Shown one piece after another: positions 37,226 to 44,498 of a stretch of DNA of 59,166 nt; positions within the stretch are counted from its first letter, which is position 1; every line of letters starts with the position of its first letter. The notes beneath the pieces were generated by a model. It was not told where the DNA came from and did no database searches. It saw only the letters and a program-made list of their open reading frames with translations. A program made the translations under genes and the position numbers. Source of the stretch: an uncultured Pelagibacteraceae bacterium (GTDB lineage Bacteria > Pseudomonadota > Alphaproteobacteria > Pelagibacterales > Pelagibacteraceae); assembly GCA_902566775.1 (NCBI GenBank), contig CACFKF010000001.1, positions 1 to 59,166 on the forward strand, read 5' to 3'.

Positions 37226-37278
37226 ATCTTTTTAGCAGGATTTTTTAGCGCCCCGCAAGTTGATATAAATCAGCGCTG
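37226..37278 (-). promoter_or_regulatory. SAM-II riboswitch aptamer
   Basis: The minus strand carries the SAM-II signature AGCGCTGATTTA, later GGCGCT, and GCTAAAAAG. P1 is AGCGC (37277-37273) with GCGCT (37251-37247). P2 is GCGGG (37256-37252) with CCTGC (37239-37235), giving the expected H-type pseudoknot. This is an S-adenosylmethionine-binding RNA common in alphaproteobacteria. It begins about four bases after the predicted transcription start and is followed by a terminator, so it should control elongation. Confidence 0.92.
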
Positions 37279-37288
37279 ATTGAAAGAT

Positions 37289-37318
37289 ATTATAAATAAA
37301 GCAGTAAAACAATGATAA
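37289..37318 (-). promoter_or_regulatory. Probable promoter of the bhmT riboswitch transcript
   Basis: A perfect TATAAT (37294-37289, minus strand) has a TTATCA at 37318-37313 with 18-base spacing as a partial -35. Initiation would fall near 37281, just before the SAM-II aptamer. The opposite-strand transporter gene starts at 37352, so its promoter must overlap this region. Confidence 0.6.
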
Positions 37319-37351
37319 AAAATATATATATAAATTAACAAGAAATCTTAA

Positions 37352-38215
37352 ATGAAGCTTACAAATCAACAAAAAGGGTCTTTATTAGCTTTTATAGCTG
37401 TGATGTTTATTACTCCAGATTCATTGTTTATAAGACTTTCACACATTGACACCTGGGGTCTACTTTTTTATAGAGGTGCCATACCTTTTTTAGTTGTTTC
37501 GCTAGGTTTGTTGATAATTTATAAAACAAATTTTTTTAAACTTTTATTTTCCATGGGGTATGCAGGAATTTTTTATACGATTACCTTCTCGGTCACAAAC
37601 ATCACTTTTATAATTTCTATTCAAAACACCAACGTTGCTAATACGTTGATAATGATAGCAACGGCTCCCATGTTGTCAGCTGTTTTAGGAGCTCTTTTTT
37701 TGAAAGAAAATCCAGATAAAAAAACCTGGACAACAATTTTTATAACGTTTCTAGCAGCAATTTATATCTTTTACGACTCTATACAATTGGGTAACTTTTT
37801 TGGTGATATCTTTGGATTTATTACTGCTTTAGGTTTGGCAGTAGGGGCAGTACTTATAAGATCAGCTAAAGACAGAAATCTTGTTCCTTCAGCTGCAATA
37901 GGTAAGCTTTTAGTGGCAATATTTGCATTATTTTTTGTTGAAAGTTTTGAGCTAGTTAAAACTGACATATATATAGTGCCACTTATGTGCATCATGTGTG
38001 TGGCTATACCTTTTGTACTAGTAACAATTGCACCTAGATTTATTACAGCAGCTGAAGTTAATCTTTTTTTTCTTTTAGAAACTATACTTGGACCTATTTG
38101 GGTGTGGTTAGTTATAAAAGAGCAACCTAGTTTGGAAACCATCCAAGGAGGTTTAGTTATAATTATATCAATAGCTATCCACTCCTACATGAGCCTTAAA
38201 AACAACACAAATTAA
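37352..38215 (+). CDS. DMT superfamily (EamA) transporter
   Basis: A 287-residue inner-membrane protein with about ten hydrophobic segments forming two EamA repeats; the second begins around residue 145 (GDIFGFITALGLAVGAVLI) and ends WVWLVIKEQPSLETIQGGLV, a typical EamA C terminus. These permeases export or import amino acids, sugars or other metabolites; substrate unknown. It is divergent from bhmT, with the riboswitch leader between, and upstream of an MFS gene with 48 bases between. Its relative at 45721 shares the fold. Confidence 0.88.
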   Translation: MKLTNQQKGSLLAFIAVMFITPDSLFIRLSHIDTWGLLFYRGAIPFLVVSLGLLIIYKTNFFKLLFSMGYAGIFYTITFSVTNITFIISIQNTNVANTLIMIATAPMLSAVLGALFLKENPDKKTWTTIFITFLAAIYIFYDSIQLGNFFGDIFGFITALGLAVGAVLIRSAKDRNLVPSAAIGKLLVAIFALFFVESFELVKTDIYIVPLMCIMCVAIPFVLVTIAPRFITAAEVNLFFLLETILGPIWVWLVIKEQPSLETIQGGLVIIISIAIHSYMSLKNNTN

Positions 38216-38263
38216 AATTAACTACTTGCTTTTTTATACAAAAGGCATACTCACTCAAAAAAA

Positions 38264-39598
38264 ATGGGAAGAATATTAAAAAATACCTGGGCTTTATTTA
38301 CTGGAATAGGAGTAATTCTATTAGCTAATGGACTTCAGGGAAATTTAATGGGTGTAAGATCTGTGATAGAAAACTTCAGTTCTCTATCCACTGGAATAAT
38401 AATGTCCGGTTATTTTGTAGGATACTTTGTTGGTTCTAATCTAACTCCTAATTTAGTTTCAAGAGTAGGTCATATCAGAGTTTTTGCAGCTTTTGCATCA
38501 ACAGCTTCATTAAGTATTTTAATCATTGCTGCATATGTAAATCCAATTGTTTGGACATTGGGACGTTTCTTAACAGGACTAAGTTTAGTAAGTTGTTATG
38601 TTGTGGCTGAAAGCTGGCTTAATGATAGAGCTAATAATAGAACCAGAGGAAAATTACTCTCTGTATACATGATTATAAACTACTTCGCTTTAGCTTGTGG
38701 AGCACTTTTACTAAACTTTGATGATCCTACAAGTTTTAAACCATTTATTTTAGTTTCTGTTTTATTGTCTATAGCTTTAGTGCCAATTCTGCTTACAAAG
38801 CGTCCAGCTCCAAAATTTAAAAAAATTGGCACTTTAAATTTAATTGAGCTTTATAAAATTTCTCCATTAGGCACAGTAAGTTCATTTTGTACAGGCGCGA
38901 TTTATTCCGCATTATTTGCAATGTTTGCGGTGTATGCCACTAAGATTAATTTTTCTCTTTTTGAAGTTTCAATATTGCTTTTTTTAACAACAATAGCAGG
39001 AGCTTTCTTTCAAGGTCCAGTTGGATATTTTTCAGATATATATAATAGAAGAGTTGTAATTATCTTATGTAATGTATTTAGCGCTGTTTTTTGTTTGATA
39101 TTAATTTTTATATCAGGAGATAACCTTTTTAATTTAAATGCTCTACATATGCTTTTAGATATAAATGTATTTCAAAATCTTAAATTACTTACTTATGCTG
39201 GAAAAAGTAAGTTATACTTCTTTGTTATTATAACAATTTATGCAGGTGTAACACTTTGTATTTTTTCACTAAATCTCGCTCATACAAATGATTTTGTCCC
39301 GAGAGAAAAATTTGTTGCAGCAGGTGGAGGTTTACAATTTGTTTTTGGATTAGGTGCAATGGGAGGTCCTTTATTTTGTTCTATTGTGATGGATGGACTA
39401 GGACCTAACGGTTATTTTGTTTATTTACTTGCTTTTCATATTATCATTGCTTTATTTGGTGTATACAGAATGGCGGTAAGACAAGTTGCTGAAAACCCAG
39501 ATAATACATTTACTCCTCTTCCAAGAAACATCACCCCAGCAGGAATTGAGCTTGACCCTGAAACTGGCGTAGATCTTTCAAGCACTGAAAAAAAATAA
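38264..39598 (+). CDS. MFS transporter
   Basis: A 444-residue major facilitator with about twelve hydrophobic segments. The segment between helices 2 and 3 reads PNLVSRVGHIRVFAAF, and the region YVVAESWLNDRANNRTRGKL resembles the YcaD/UMF-type subgroup. The C-terminal 35 residues are polar and probably cytoplasmic. Substrate unknown. It follows the DMT transporter on the same strand and precedes a small exported protein by 13 bases. Confidence 0.88.
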   Translation: MGRILKNTWALFTGIGVILLANGLQGNLMGVRSVIENFSSLSTGIIMSGYFVGYFVGSNLTPNLVSRVGHIRVFAAFASTASLSILIIAAYVNPIVWTLGRFLTGLSLVSCYVVAESWLNDRANNRTRGKLLSVYMIINYFALACGALLLNFDDPTSFKPFILVSVLLSIALVPILLTKRPAPKFKKIGTLNLIELYKISPLGTVSSFCTGAIYSALFAMFAVYATKINFSLFEVSILLFLTTIAGAFFQGPVGYFSDIYNRRVVIILCNVFSAVFCLILIFISGDNLFNLNALHMLLDINVFQNLKLLTYAGKSKLYFFVIITIYAGVTLCIFSLNLAHTNDFVPREKFVAAGGGLQFVFGLGAMGGPLFCSIVMDGLGPNGYFVYLLAFHIIIALFGVYRMAVRQVAENPDNTFTPLPRNITPAGIELDPETGVDLSSTEKK

Positions 39599-39611
39599 AC
39601 AAATAAATAAA

Positions 39612-40235
39612 ATGAAAAAATCTTTATGGATCGTGATTCTAAGTTTATTGGTAAGCATAAGCGCTTATGCAGATAATATTAAAGATATAGAGATAGAAAG
39701 TATGAAAATTGGAGATAGTGCGTTGGATTATTTTACTGAATCTAAACTAGAAGATGGTGAGCTAGATTGGTTTAATTACAGCTACAAAGAATATGCACAT
39801 ACACTAGTGTCAGGAAAAGGTGTTTATGACTGGTTTCAAATAAGTTACAAAAGTTATGATGATAATTTTATAATAGAAGGATTAGTTGGAATAATAGTAA
39901 AAAAAAAATATGACGACTACAAATGCAATAAAGAACTAGATACTACAGCTTTAGATATATCAAAACTATTAAAAAATACCCAGCAAGGAAAAAAACAATT
40001 ATATAAAGTTATCTATAACCCAAGTGAAGTTTTTCAAAAACCATCTCCATCTGGAAAAGGTATATTAACAAGTATTTCATTTGATCTTAAAGATGAGGGG
40101 AAAATAATTTTATCATGTTACAATATGGACGATGCAACTAATCAAATTGATTCACCAATAAAAGATATTAATCAATTTGATACGTTTAGAATTGATTTAA
40201 GAAGCAAAGCCCTTAAGTATTATTTAGAAAACTAG
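39612..40235 (+). CDS. Small exported protein of unknown function
   Basis: A 207-residue protein with a clear signal peptide (SLWIVILSLLVSISAYA, cleavage likely after AYA at residue 20). The mature part has repeated aromatic pairs (DWFNYSYKEYAHTL, DWFQISYKSYDDNF) that suggest beta strands, and two cysteines (YKCNKE, ILSCYNM) that may form a disulfide. I do not recognise a family. It lies between the MFS transporter and the duplicated-fragment region. Confidence 0.7.
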   Translation: MKKSLWIVILSLLVSISAYADNIKDIEIESMKIGDSALDYFTESKLEDGELDWFNYSYKEYAHTLVSGKGVYDWFQISYKSYDDNFIIEGLVGIIVKKKYDDYKCNKELDTTALDISKLLKNTQQGKKQLYKVIYNPSEVFQKPSPSGKGILTSISFDLKDEGKIILSCYNMDDATNQIDSPIKDINQFDTFRIDLRSKALKYYLEN

Positions 40236-40245
40236 GTAAAAAAAA

Positions 40246-40308
40246 GTGTGAACAAAGAAAATGCAAGTAAACTCTGGAAAATTATTCAGGAAGCTGGTGA
40301 TTATTTGC
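40246..40308 (+). repeat. Direct repeat B, copy 1 (63 bases)
   Basis: 60 of 63 bases match 43153-43215. It holds the start of the 75-codon gene found intact downstream. The match ends abruptly at 40308, where a GC-richer segment begins. Confidence 0.9.
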
Positions 40309-40316
40309 GGGGTTAG
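40248..40316 (+). pseudogene. Truncated copy of the 75-codon gene at 43155
   Basis: GTG at 40248 opens a frame whose first 20 codons encode the same residues as the intact gene (NKENASKLWKIIQEAGDYL), then Arg-Gly and a TAG at 40314-40316. The rest of the gene is missing. Three nucleotide differences in 63 bases suggest a fairly recent duplication; two are silent third-position changes and one is also silent. Confidence 0.8.
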
Positions 40317-40366
40317 AGGGACACACTACCCGACACGACATCACACTACCCTACACTAGTTATGCG
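40307..40366. other. GC-rich patch with a 20-base repeat
   Basis: 33 of these 60 bases are G or C, against roughly a quarter to a third in surrounding sequence. CACACTACCC occurs at 40322-40331 and again at 40342-40351, a 20-base period. No frame is open through it. It sits exactly at the breakpoint of the truncated gene copy, so it may mark an integration or recombination event. Confidence 0.65.
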
Positions 40367-40424
40367 GACTATTTACAATCCATAAAAAATAAATTGCACA
40401 AAGATTCATCAAATTAAGCAACAA

Positions 40425-40461
40425 ACTAGACACAGAACTAGATCGTTTTGAGATAAATCAA
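40425..40461 (+). repeat. Direct repeat A, copy 1 (37 bases)
   Basis: 35 of 37 bases match 43105-43141. In one frame both copies encode LDT(E/K)LDRFEI(N/K)Q, and in copy 1 the open stretch ends at a TGA near 40486, so this may be the C-terminal remnant of a lost gene. Confidence 0.85.
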
Positions 40462-40498
40462 ATAGTACATTTTAGAGGTTTTTGATAACATTTAATTA

Positions 40499-40786
40499 AT
40501 GAAAAAACTTTTAGGGATCGTGGTAATAGGTTTGATGCTAAGCGGATGTGTTGAGCCTGGTCATGAAAGTAGCACTCTATCTGGAGTGATAATGGTTGCG
40601 GGTATAATTGTTATTACAATAGTACTTAGCCCATTTGTTTGGGCAATGGGTAAACTTGATAACGTAAAAAATCCTAAACTTGCATTATTTTTATGGATTA
40701 TTTTAATCATATCAATAATTTTTGTTATGATAAATATGGGAAGTATTTTTGCATTTGTAGGAAAAACATTAGGGTTTGGTAATTAA
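40499..40786 (+). CDS. Small lipoprotein with two membrane segments
   Basis: A 95-residue protein starting MKKLLGIVVIGLMLSGCVEP, a clear lipobox with Cys17. Two further hydrophobic stretches follow (about 29-50 and 62-90), unusual for a lipoprotein. The lipidated cysteine would be followed by Val-Glu. No family recognised. It lies eight bases before the PrsW-like gene and is the first gene of a four-gene island. Confidence 0.7.
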   Translation: MKKLLGIVVIGLMLSGCVEPGHESSTLSGVIMVAGIIVITIVLSPFVWAMGKLDNVKNPKLALFLWIILIISIIFVMINMGSIFAFVGKTLGFGN

Positions 40787-40794
40787 ATAAATAT

Positions 40795-41478
40795 ATGTCT
40801 TTACTTTTAGTTACAATATTGCCTTCGATATTAATAGTCGGATTTATTGTTAGTGCTGATAAATTTAAAGAGCCAACTTCAGCTATAATTAAAGTTTTTT
40901 CCTATGGAATATTAATAACTATTCCAGCTTTTTTTATTAATACATATTTGGGAAATTTTTTTTCAACATTTGGTATAAATGAAAATATAATTAGCTCATT
41001 TTTAACTGCTGCCCCGGTAGAAGAAGGTTTAAAATTTATAATTCTTTTTTTTGTAGTTTATAATATGAAAGAATTTAATGAACCTATAGATGGTATGGTC
41101 TATGGAGTTACAGTATCCCTTGGTTTTGCTACACTTGAGAACTTTTATTATGTTTATGCATTAGCAGACCATTTTGAAACTAAATCTATATATTTAGCAA
41201 TTTTAAGATCTTTTTCTGCAATACCTGCTCATGGTTTGTTTGGTGCTTTTATGGGCTATTATTTTATGAAACATTCTTATATTGCAAAAAAAAATAATTT
41301 AGATCTTGCTATTTTCATACCTTTTTTACTTCATGGATTTTATAATTATCTAGTTACAATAAATTTTTTACTAACTCTAATATTTTTAATTATATTCTGG
41401 ATAATAATATTAAGACTGTTTAATGAATTAAGAAAATCTCAGATTAAAAAAAAACGTGAATTTGAAAAAAAAATATAA
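40795..41478 (+). CDS. PrsW-family intramembrane metalloprotease
   Basis: A 227-residue polytopic membrane protein with the PrsW/CPBP-like metal motifs: paired glutamates E76-E77 in APVEEGLKFIILF, GFATLENFYYV (E115, N116), H146 in IPAHGLFGAFMGYY and H180 in FLLHGFYNYL. In Bacillus, PrsW cleaves an anti-sigma factor during envelope stress. About seven hydrophobic segments are present and the C-terminal tail is lysine-rich. Likely substrates could be the neighbouring single-purpose membrane proteins; this is inference. The stop abuts the start of the next gene. Confidence 0.87.
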   Translation: MSLLLVTILPSILIVGFIVSADKFKEPTSAIIKVFSYGILITIPAFFINTYLGNFFSTFGINENIISSFLTAAPVEEGLKFIILFFVVYNMKEFNEPIDGMVYGVTVSLGFATLENFYYVYALADHFETKSIYLAILRSFSAIPAHGLFGAFMGYYFMKHSYIAKKNNLDLAIFIPFLLHGFYNYLVTINFLLTLIFLIIFWIIILRLFNELRKSQIKKKREFEKKI

Positions 41479-42276
41479 ATGGCAAATTTTTTAAAAACTT
41501 TTTTTATAACTAGTAGCTTAAGAAGATTTAAAAAGACTAGGGTAAAATTTGTAATAAATATTGCAATATTTTTAAGTATTTTTGCAATAACTTCTTCCTT
41601 GATTTCAATTTATTATGAAACAAAGATTAGTAAAATTGAGACTAAAGTTATAAATTTACAAAGAGAGCTTGCTTCGAGTGAAGCAATACTTAAAAATATA
41701 CCTTTAATGCTTTTAAGCTCTAATAATGCTGTCGCAGGAGCTGCATATATCAAAGAACTACATAATTTTTATGGAGAGTCAGATTCAAGAACTTTTTCAT
41801 TAAACTATTCACATGTGGCTTTGTACCAAAATTTACGTATTTTTGCTTATAATGGCTTGGATATTATTGATCAATTTTTAATTTTTGCAGAAAAATATAA
41901 TTTTGATCCTAAAAGTTATAAATATTGGGAAAGATATCTTGTATCACGAACAGAGATAGAAGAAGATTCAAAAAAAGTATCGGCCAGTGGACAAAATATT
42001 AATATTACAAAACATAATTTTGCAAAATATTATTTTAATGTAAGGAATGCCATTTTGCAGCAAGAAGGCTTTATTATTCAAGCTCAAAAACAAATTAGAA
42101 AAAAATTAAAAGCTAAAAGAAAATTATTAACCAGTTTTAAAGTTGAAATAGCTGAACTTTCATCTTTATCTAGCAAAATAATATTATTTGCTTTTGTACT
42201 TCAATTATTTATTTTTATTGTCATTCAATATTTTGAAATTTCAGCAGTGAGGGATGAACAAAATGAGAAGAGGTAG
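41479..42276 (+). CDS. Two-helix membrane protein with large helical loop (first paralogue)
   Basis: A 265-residue protein with one membrane segment near 25-47 and one near 230-250; between them is a mostly helical domain of about 180 residues with a coiled coil after the first helix (ETKISKIETKVINLQRELAS) and a basic stretch (KKLKAKRKLL) before the second. Both ends should be cytoplasmic. No family recognised. Its layout parallels the next gene. It overlaps that gene by 23 bases and follows prsW with no gap. Confidence 0.72.
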   Translation: MANFLKTFFITSSLRRFKKTRVKFVINIAIFLSIFAITSSLISIYYETKISKIETKVINLQRELASSEAILKNIPLMLLSSNNAVAGAAYIKELHNFYGESDSRTFSLNYSHVALYQNLRIFAYNGLDIIDQFLIFAEKYNFDPKSYKYWERYLVSRTEIEEDSKKVSASGQNINITKHNFAKYYFNVRNAILQQEGFIIQAQKQIRKKLKAKRKLLTSFKVEIAELSSLSSKIILFAFVLQLFIFIVIQYFEISAVRDEQNEKR

Positions 42277-43087
42277 TCTAAGTAATTCTTCAATTTTTCT
42301 TGTTGTGTGTGCTGCAATATTCGCAATTGCTTCATTTATTTTCGATCAGCTAGTAATTCAATATGAAGATAAAGTTAGAACACAAAATTCTAACTATCAA
42401 AGTATGATTTTTGATGCAATTAACGCAAGTGAATTAGACTTAAATTTAAAAAACTTAGGACTTCTTTCACATGCAAAAGCTTCGGGAGCTGAGTTTCAAA
42501 ATCAATTTTTATATAAAGTTTCTACACTTAGATTTGATGATAAATATATGAAGCGCACTTATTCAGAAGCAATAAAAATTAATAATAATTATTTAAAAGA
42601 ACAATTTGAAACTTATAAATCAATTATTAGTATTCATTATAACAGAGTAATGGCTGAAAATATTATGTTTCAGAGATTAATTGAGTCATATTCTTTAGAA
42701 GATTTTGATGAATTTAAAAAACATCAATTGAAAATCAATGCAATATTTAACAAAGTCGATCATAATAAAAATCAAAAATTTTCTGATAAAACTTTTTTAA
42801 AGACATTTTTAAATGAAAAAAAAAATTACAAAACTATATGGGAAAATATAAACGCCCTTGTCATAACATATGATAAGGTGCGAGAGCAATTAACTAAAAT
42901 GGAATTAATTGCGGAAAAACTATACGATGAAAAAATAAAAGAAGCTGAACAAATAAGTAAAAAAATCTCTAAATTGAAAAGTACTAAAAATTTTTTTATT
43001 TTATTTAGTGTTTTGTTTCAAATTTTAAGTTTAACAGCTTTACTTATATTGTTCAGAAGTATAGTTGATGAAAGATTGAAAGATTAA
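42254..43087 (+). CDS. Two-helix membrane protein with large helical loop (second paralogue)
   Basis: A 277-residue protein with the same plan as its upstream neighbour: a membrane segment near 11-32, a long helical loop (EDKVRTQNSNYQSMIFDAIN at its start, KIKEAEQISKKISKLKSTK at its end) and a second membrane segment near 247-267 with a short basic-acidic tail. Sequence similarity between the two is low, so paralogy is inferred from layout and tandem position. No known domain. Repeat A lies 18 bases after the stop. Confidence 0.7.
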   Translation: MNKMRRGSLSNSSIFLVVCAAIFAIASFIFDQLVIQYEDKVRTQNSNYQSMIFDAINASELDLNLKNLGLLSHAKASGAEFQNQFLYKVSTLRFDDKYMKRTYSEAIKINNNYLKEQFETYKSIISIHYNRVMAENIMFQRLIESYSLEDFDEFKKHQLKINAIFNKVDHNKNQKFSDKTFLKTFLNEKKNYKTIWENINALVITYDKVREQLTKMELIAEKLYDEKIKEAEQISKKISKLKSTKNFFILFSVLFQILSLTALLILFRSIVDERLKD

Positions 43088-43104
43088 ATAGGATTTTATA
43101 GGAT

Positions 43105-43141
43105 ACTAGACACAAAACTAGATCGTTTTGAGATAAAACAA
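43105..43141 (+). repeat. Direct repeat A, copy 2 (37 bases)
   Basis: Matches 40425-40461 at 35 of 37 positions. Here repeat A precedes repeat B by 11 bases, whereas at the left side of the island B precedes A by 116 bases; the order is permuted. Confidence 0.85.
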
Positions 43142-43152
43142 GAAAAGTGAAG

Positions 43153-43215
43153 GTGTGAATAAAGAAAACGCAAGTAAACTGTGGAAAATTATTCAGGAAG
43201 CTGGTGATTATTTGC
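43153..43215 (+). repeat. Direct repeat B, copy 2 (63 bases)
   Basis: Matches 40246-40308 at 60 of 63 positions and includes the GTG start and first 20 codons of the intact 75-codon gene. Confidence 0.9.
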
Positions 43216-43382
43216 TTGGCCAATTGCCTGATCATCCAAATCATCCCAAAGGAAGAAATCCTTATGCACATGTAGCAATATGTGTAAAAAATAAATTTGG
43301 TGCAAGTTATAAAGATATTCCTGATGAAAAATTTAACGAAGTTTTAGAATATATTGAATTTTTAAAAAAAAATCCGAGCTGA
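43155..43382 (+). CDS. 75-residue protein of unknown function
   Basis: A short protein with GTG start at 43155, supported by the duplicate copy that preserves the same start and coding frame. The C-terminal part (KNKFGASYKDIPDEKFNEVL) distantly recalls the ORF6C/antirepressor C-terminal domain of phage proteins, where a Ser-Tyr-Lys-Asp-Ile-Pro core recurs; this is a weak visual resemblance. PDHPNHPKGRNPYAHVAICV forms a histidine/proline-rich middle. The amidinotransferase stop begins at the next base on the other strand. Confidence 0.65.
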   Translation: MNKENASKLWKIIQEAGDYLLGQLPDHPNHPKGRNPYAHVAICVKNKFGASYKDIPDEKFNEVLEYIEFLKKNPS

Positions 43383-44498
43383 TTACTGATTAGGAAAATA
43401 ATCTTTTAACTTACCTTCCCTATAAACATCTGCTGTACAACAATGAAGTCCTCCACCAAATGCATATGCATCTCTCAAATCTACCGGGACTACTTCCATG
43501 CCCAATTTATCTAACTGTTCAGCCTGATAAACTTCACTTTTTTCTACACACACTGTTTTTGGATCTAAAACTAAAACATTCATTGATAACCAAACAGAAG
43601 AATAACAAAGTGGAGGTGGTGAATTGTGAGCTGGTTGCGCAGAATCAATAATTTCCCAATTATTATTTTCAAAAAGTTTTCTTTGCTCTTTAGGAAGTTT
43701 TCTTTGAGGATTGTTTATTATTAATCCTTCTTTTATTGGTGTAAAGGTTGCATCAATATGAATTGGATAAGGATCACCTGGAAAATTTACAGCATGAACT
43801 CTATGATCTTTATAATGTCTTTTGATCCAGTCTATGCCTTTTAAATTTGTAGTAAATCCGTGTTGAACAACCAAATCTTTTCCAAATCTTAAAATATCTG
43901 CTGCATCAAATAATGGTTCTTCCTCTGTTGTAACGAAAAATCTTTTTTCTGTCCATTCAAGTCTTTTTTGAACACCAATTTTTTCAGACAAGTAATCTTT
44001 TCTATAATCTGCATCTGTAAGTCTAGGTTTAGGAGCAGCCTCATGTCTCATGTTGGAATCTTGGTTGTAATAATCCTTTAATAGCGGTCGATAACATAAA
44101 TATTCAAACCATCGACATCTATAGCTCATAGTGGCTTCTAAAATTTCATTTCCAACGGTTAAAAGAACATCTCTTGGAGGCATACAACCAAACATAGTTT
44201 CTGATTTCCAATCAGGAGTTGATGTTTTTTGATTAAAATTAATTGGTGTAGGTCTATCAACTTTAATCCCTCTTTTTTCAAGCATACTAGAAAAATCATC
44301 TAATAATTGATTTGCTTTATCTATCGAGTCTTTTGTTCTTGGTCCATATTGACCCCTCATATCTGAATCTTCTGGAACTTTTGCATCTAAAGCTGGCTCA
44401 GGTGAAGGAATGCAAGTTCCATCTGCTCTACCAACAATTACATGCTTTAGAGGATCCCATTCATTCCAACTGTTTACAATTACTTTATCTTTTTTCAT
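43383..44498 (-). CDS. Glycine/inosamine amidinotransferase family protein
   Basis: A 371-residue enzyme of the arginine:glycine amidinotransferase family, which moves an amidino group from arginine to an amine acceptor. The catalytic triad is visible: Asp in EPLFDAADILRFG (198-206), His247 in YPIHIDATF and Cys353 in GGGLHCCTADVYR. Human AGAT (Asp254/His303/Cys407) makes guanidinoacetate; StrB1 uses inosamine phosphate; cyanobacterial relatives feed toxin synthesis. Acceptor here is unknown. It overlaps the creatinase stop by one base (TAATG), so the pair is coupled and a creatine or guanidinoacetate link is plausible. Confidence 0.88.
   Translation of the reverse strand: MKKDKVIVNSWNEWDPLKHVIVGRADGTCIPSPEPALDAKVPEDSDMRGQYGPRTKDSIDKANQLLDDFSSMLEKRGIKVDRPTPINFNQKTSTPDWKSETMFGCMPPRDVLLTVGNEILEATMSYRCRWFEYLCYRPLLKDYYNQDSNMRHEAAPKPRLTDADYRKDYLSEKIGVQKRLEWTEKRFFVTTEEEPLFDAADILRFGKDLVVQHGFTTNLKGIDWIKRHYKDHRVHAVNFPGDPYPIHIDATFTPIKEGLIINNPQRKLPKEQRKLFENNNWEIIDSAQPAHNSPPPLCYSSVWLSMNVLVLDPKTVCVEKSEVYQAEQLDKLGMEVVPVDLRDAYAFGGGLHCCTADVYREGKLKDYFPNQ

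Noticed and set aside
37771-38142. 123-codon open frame opposite the DMT transporter
   Set aside because: Antisense shadow of a membrane protein gene, without a ribosome site or family match.
40322-40351. Two CACACTACCC copies as a possible CRISPR repeat
   Set aside because: Only two short units, no further repeat-spacer pattern and no cas genes.
40317-40498. Possible tRNA or other RNA gene in the gap before the lipoprotein
   Set aside because: No cloverleaf, T-loop or CCA-type end could be found; the sequence is explained better as repeat remnants.
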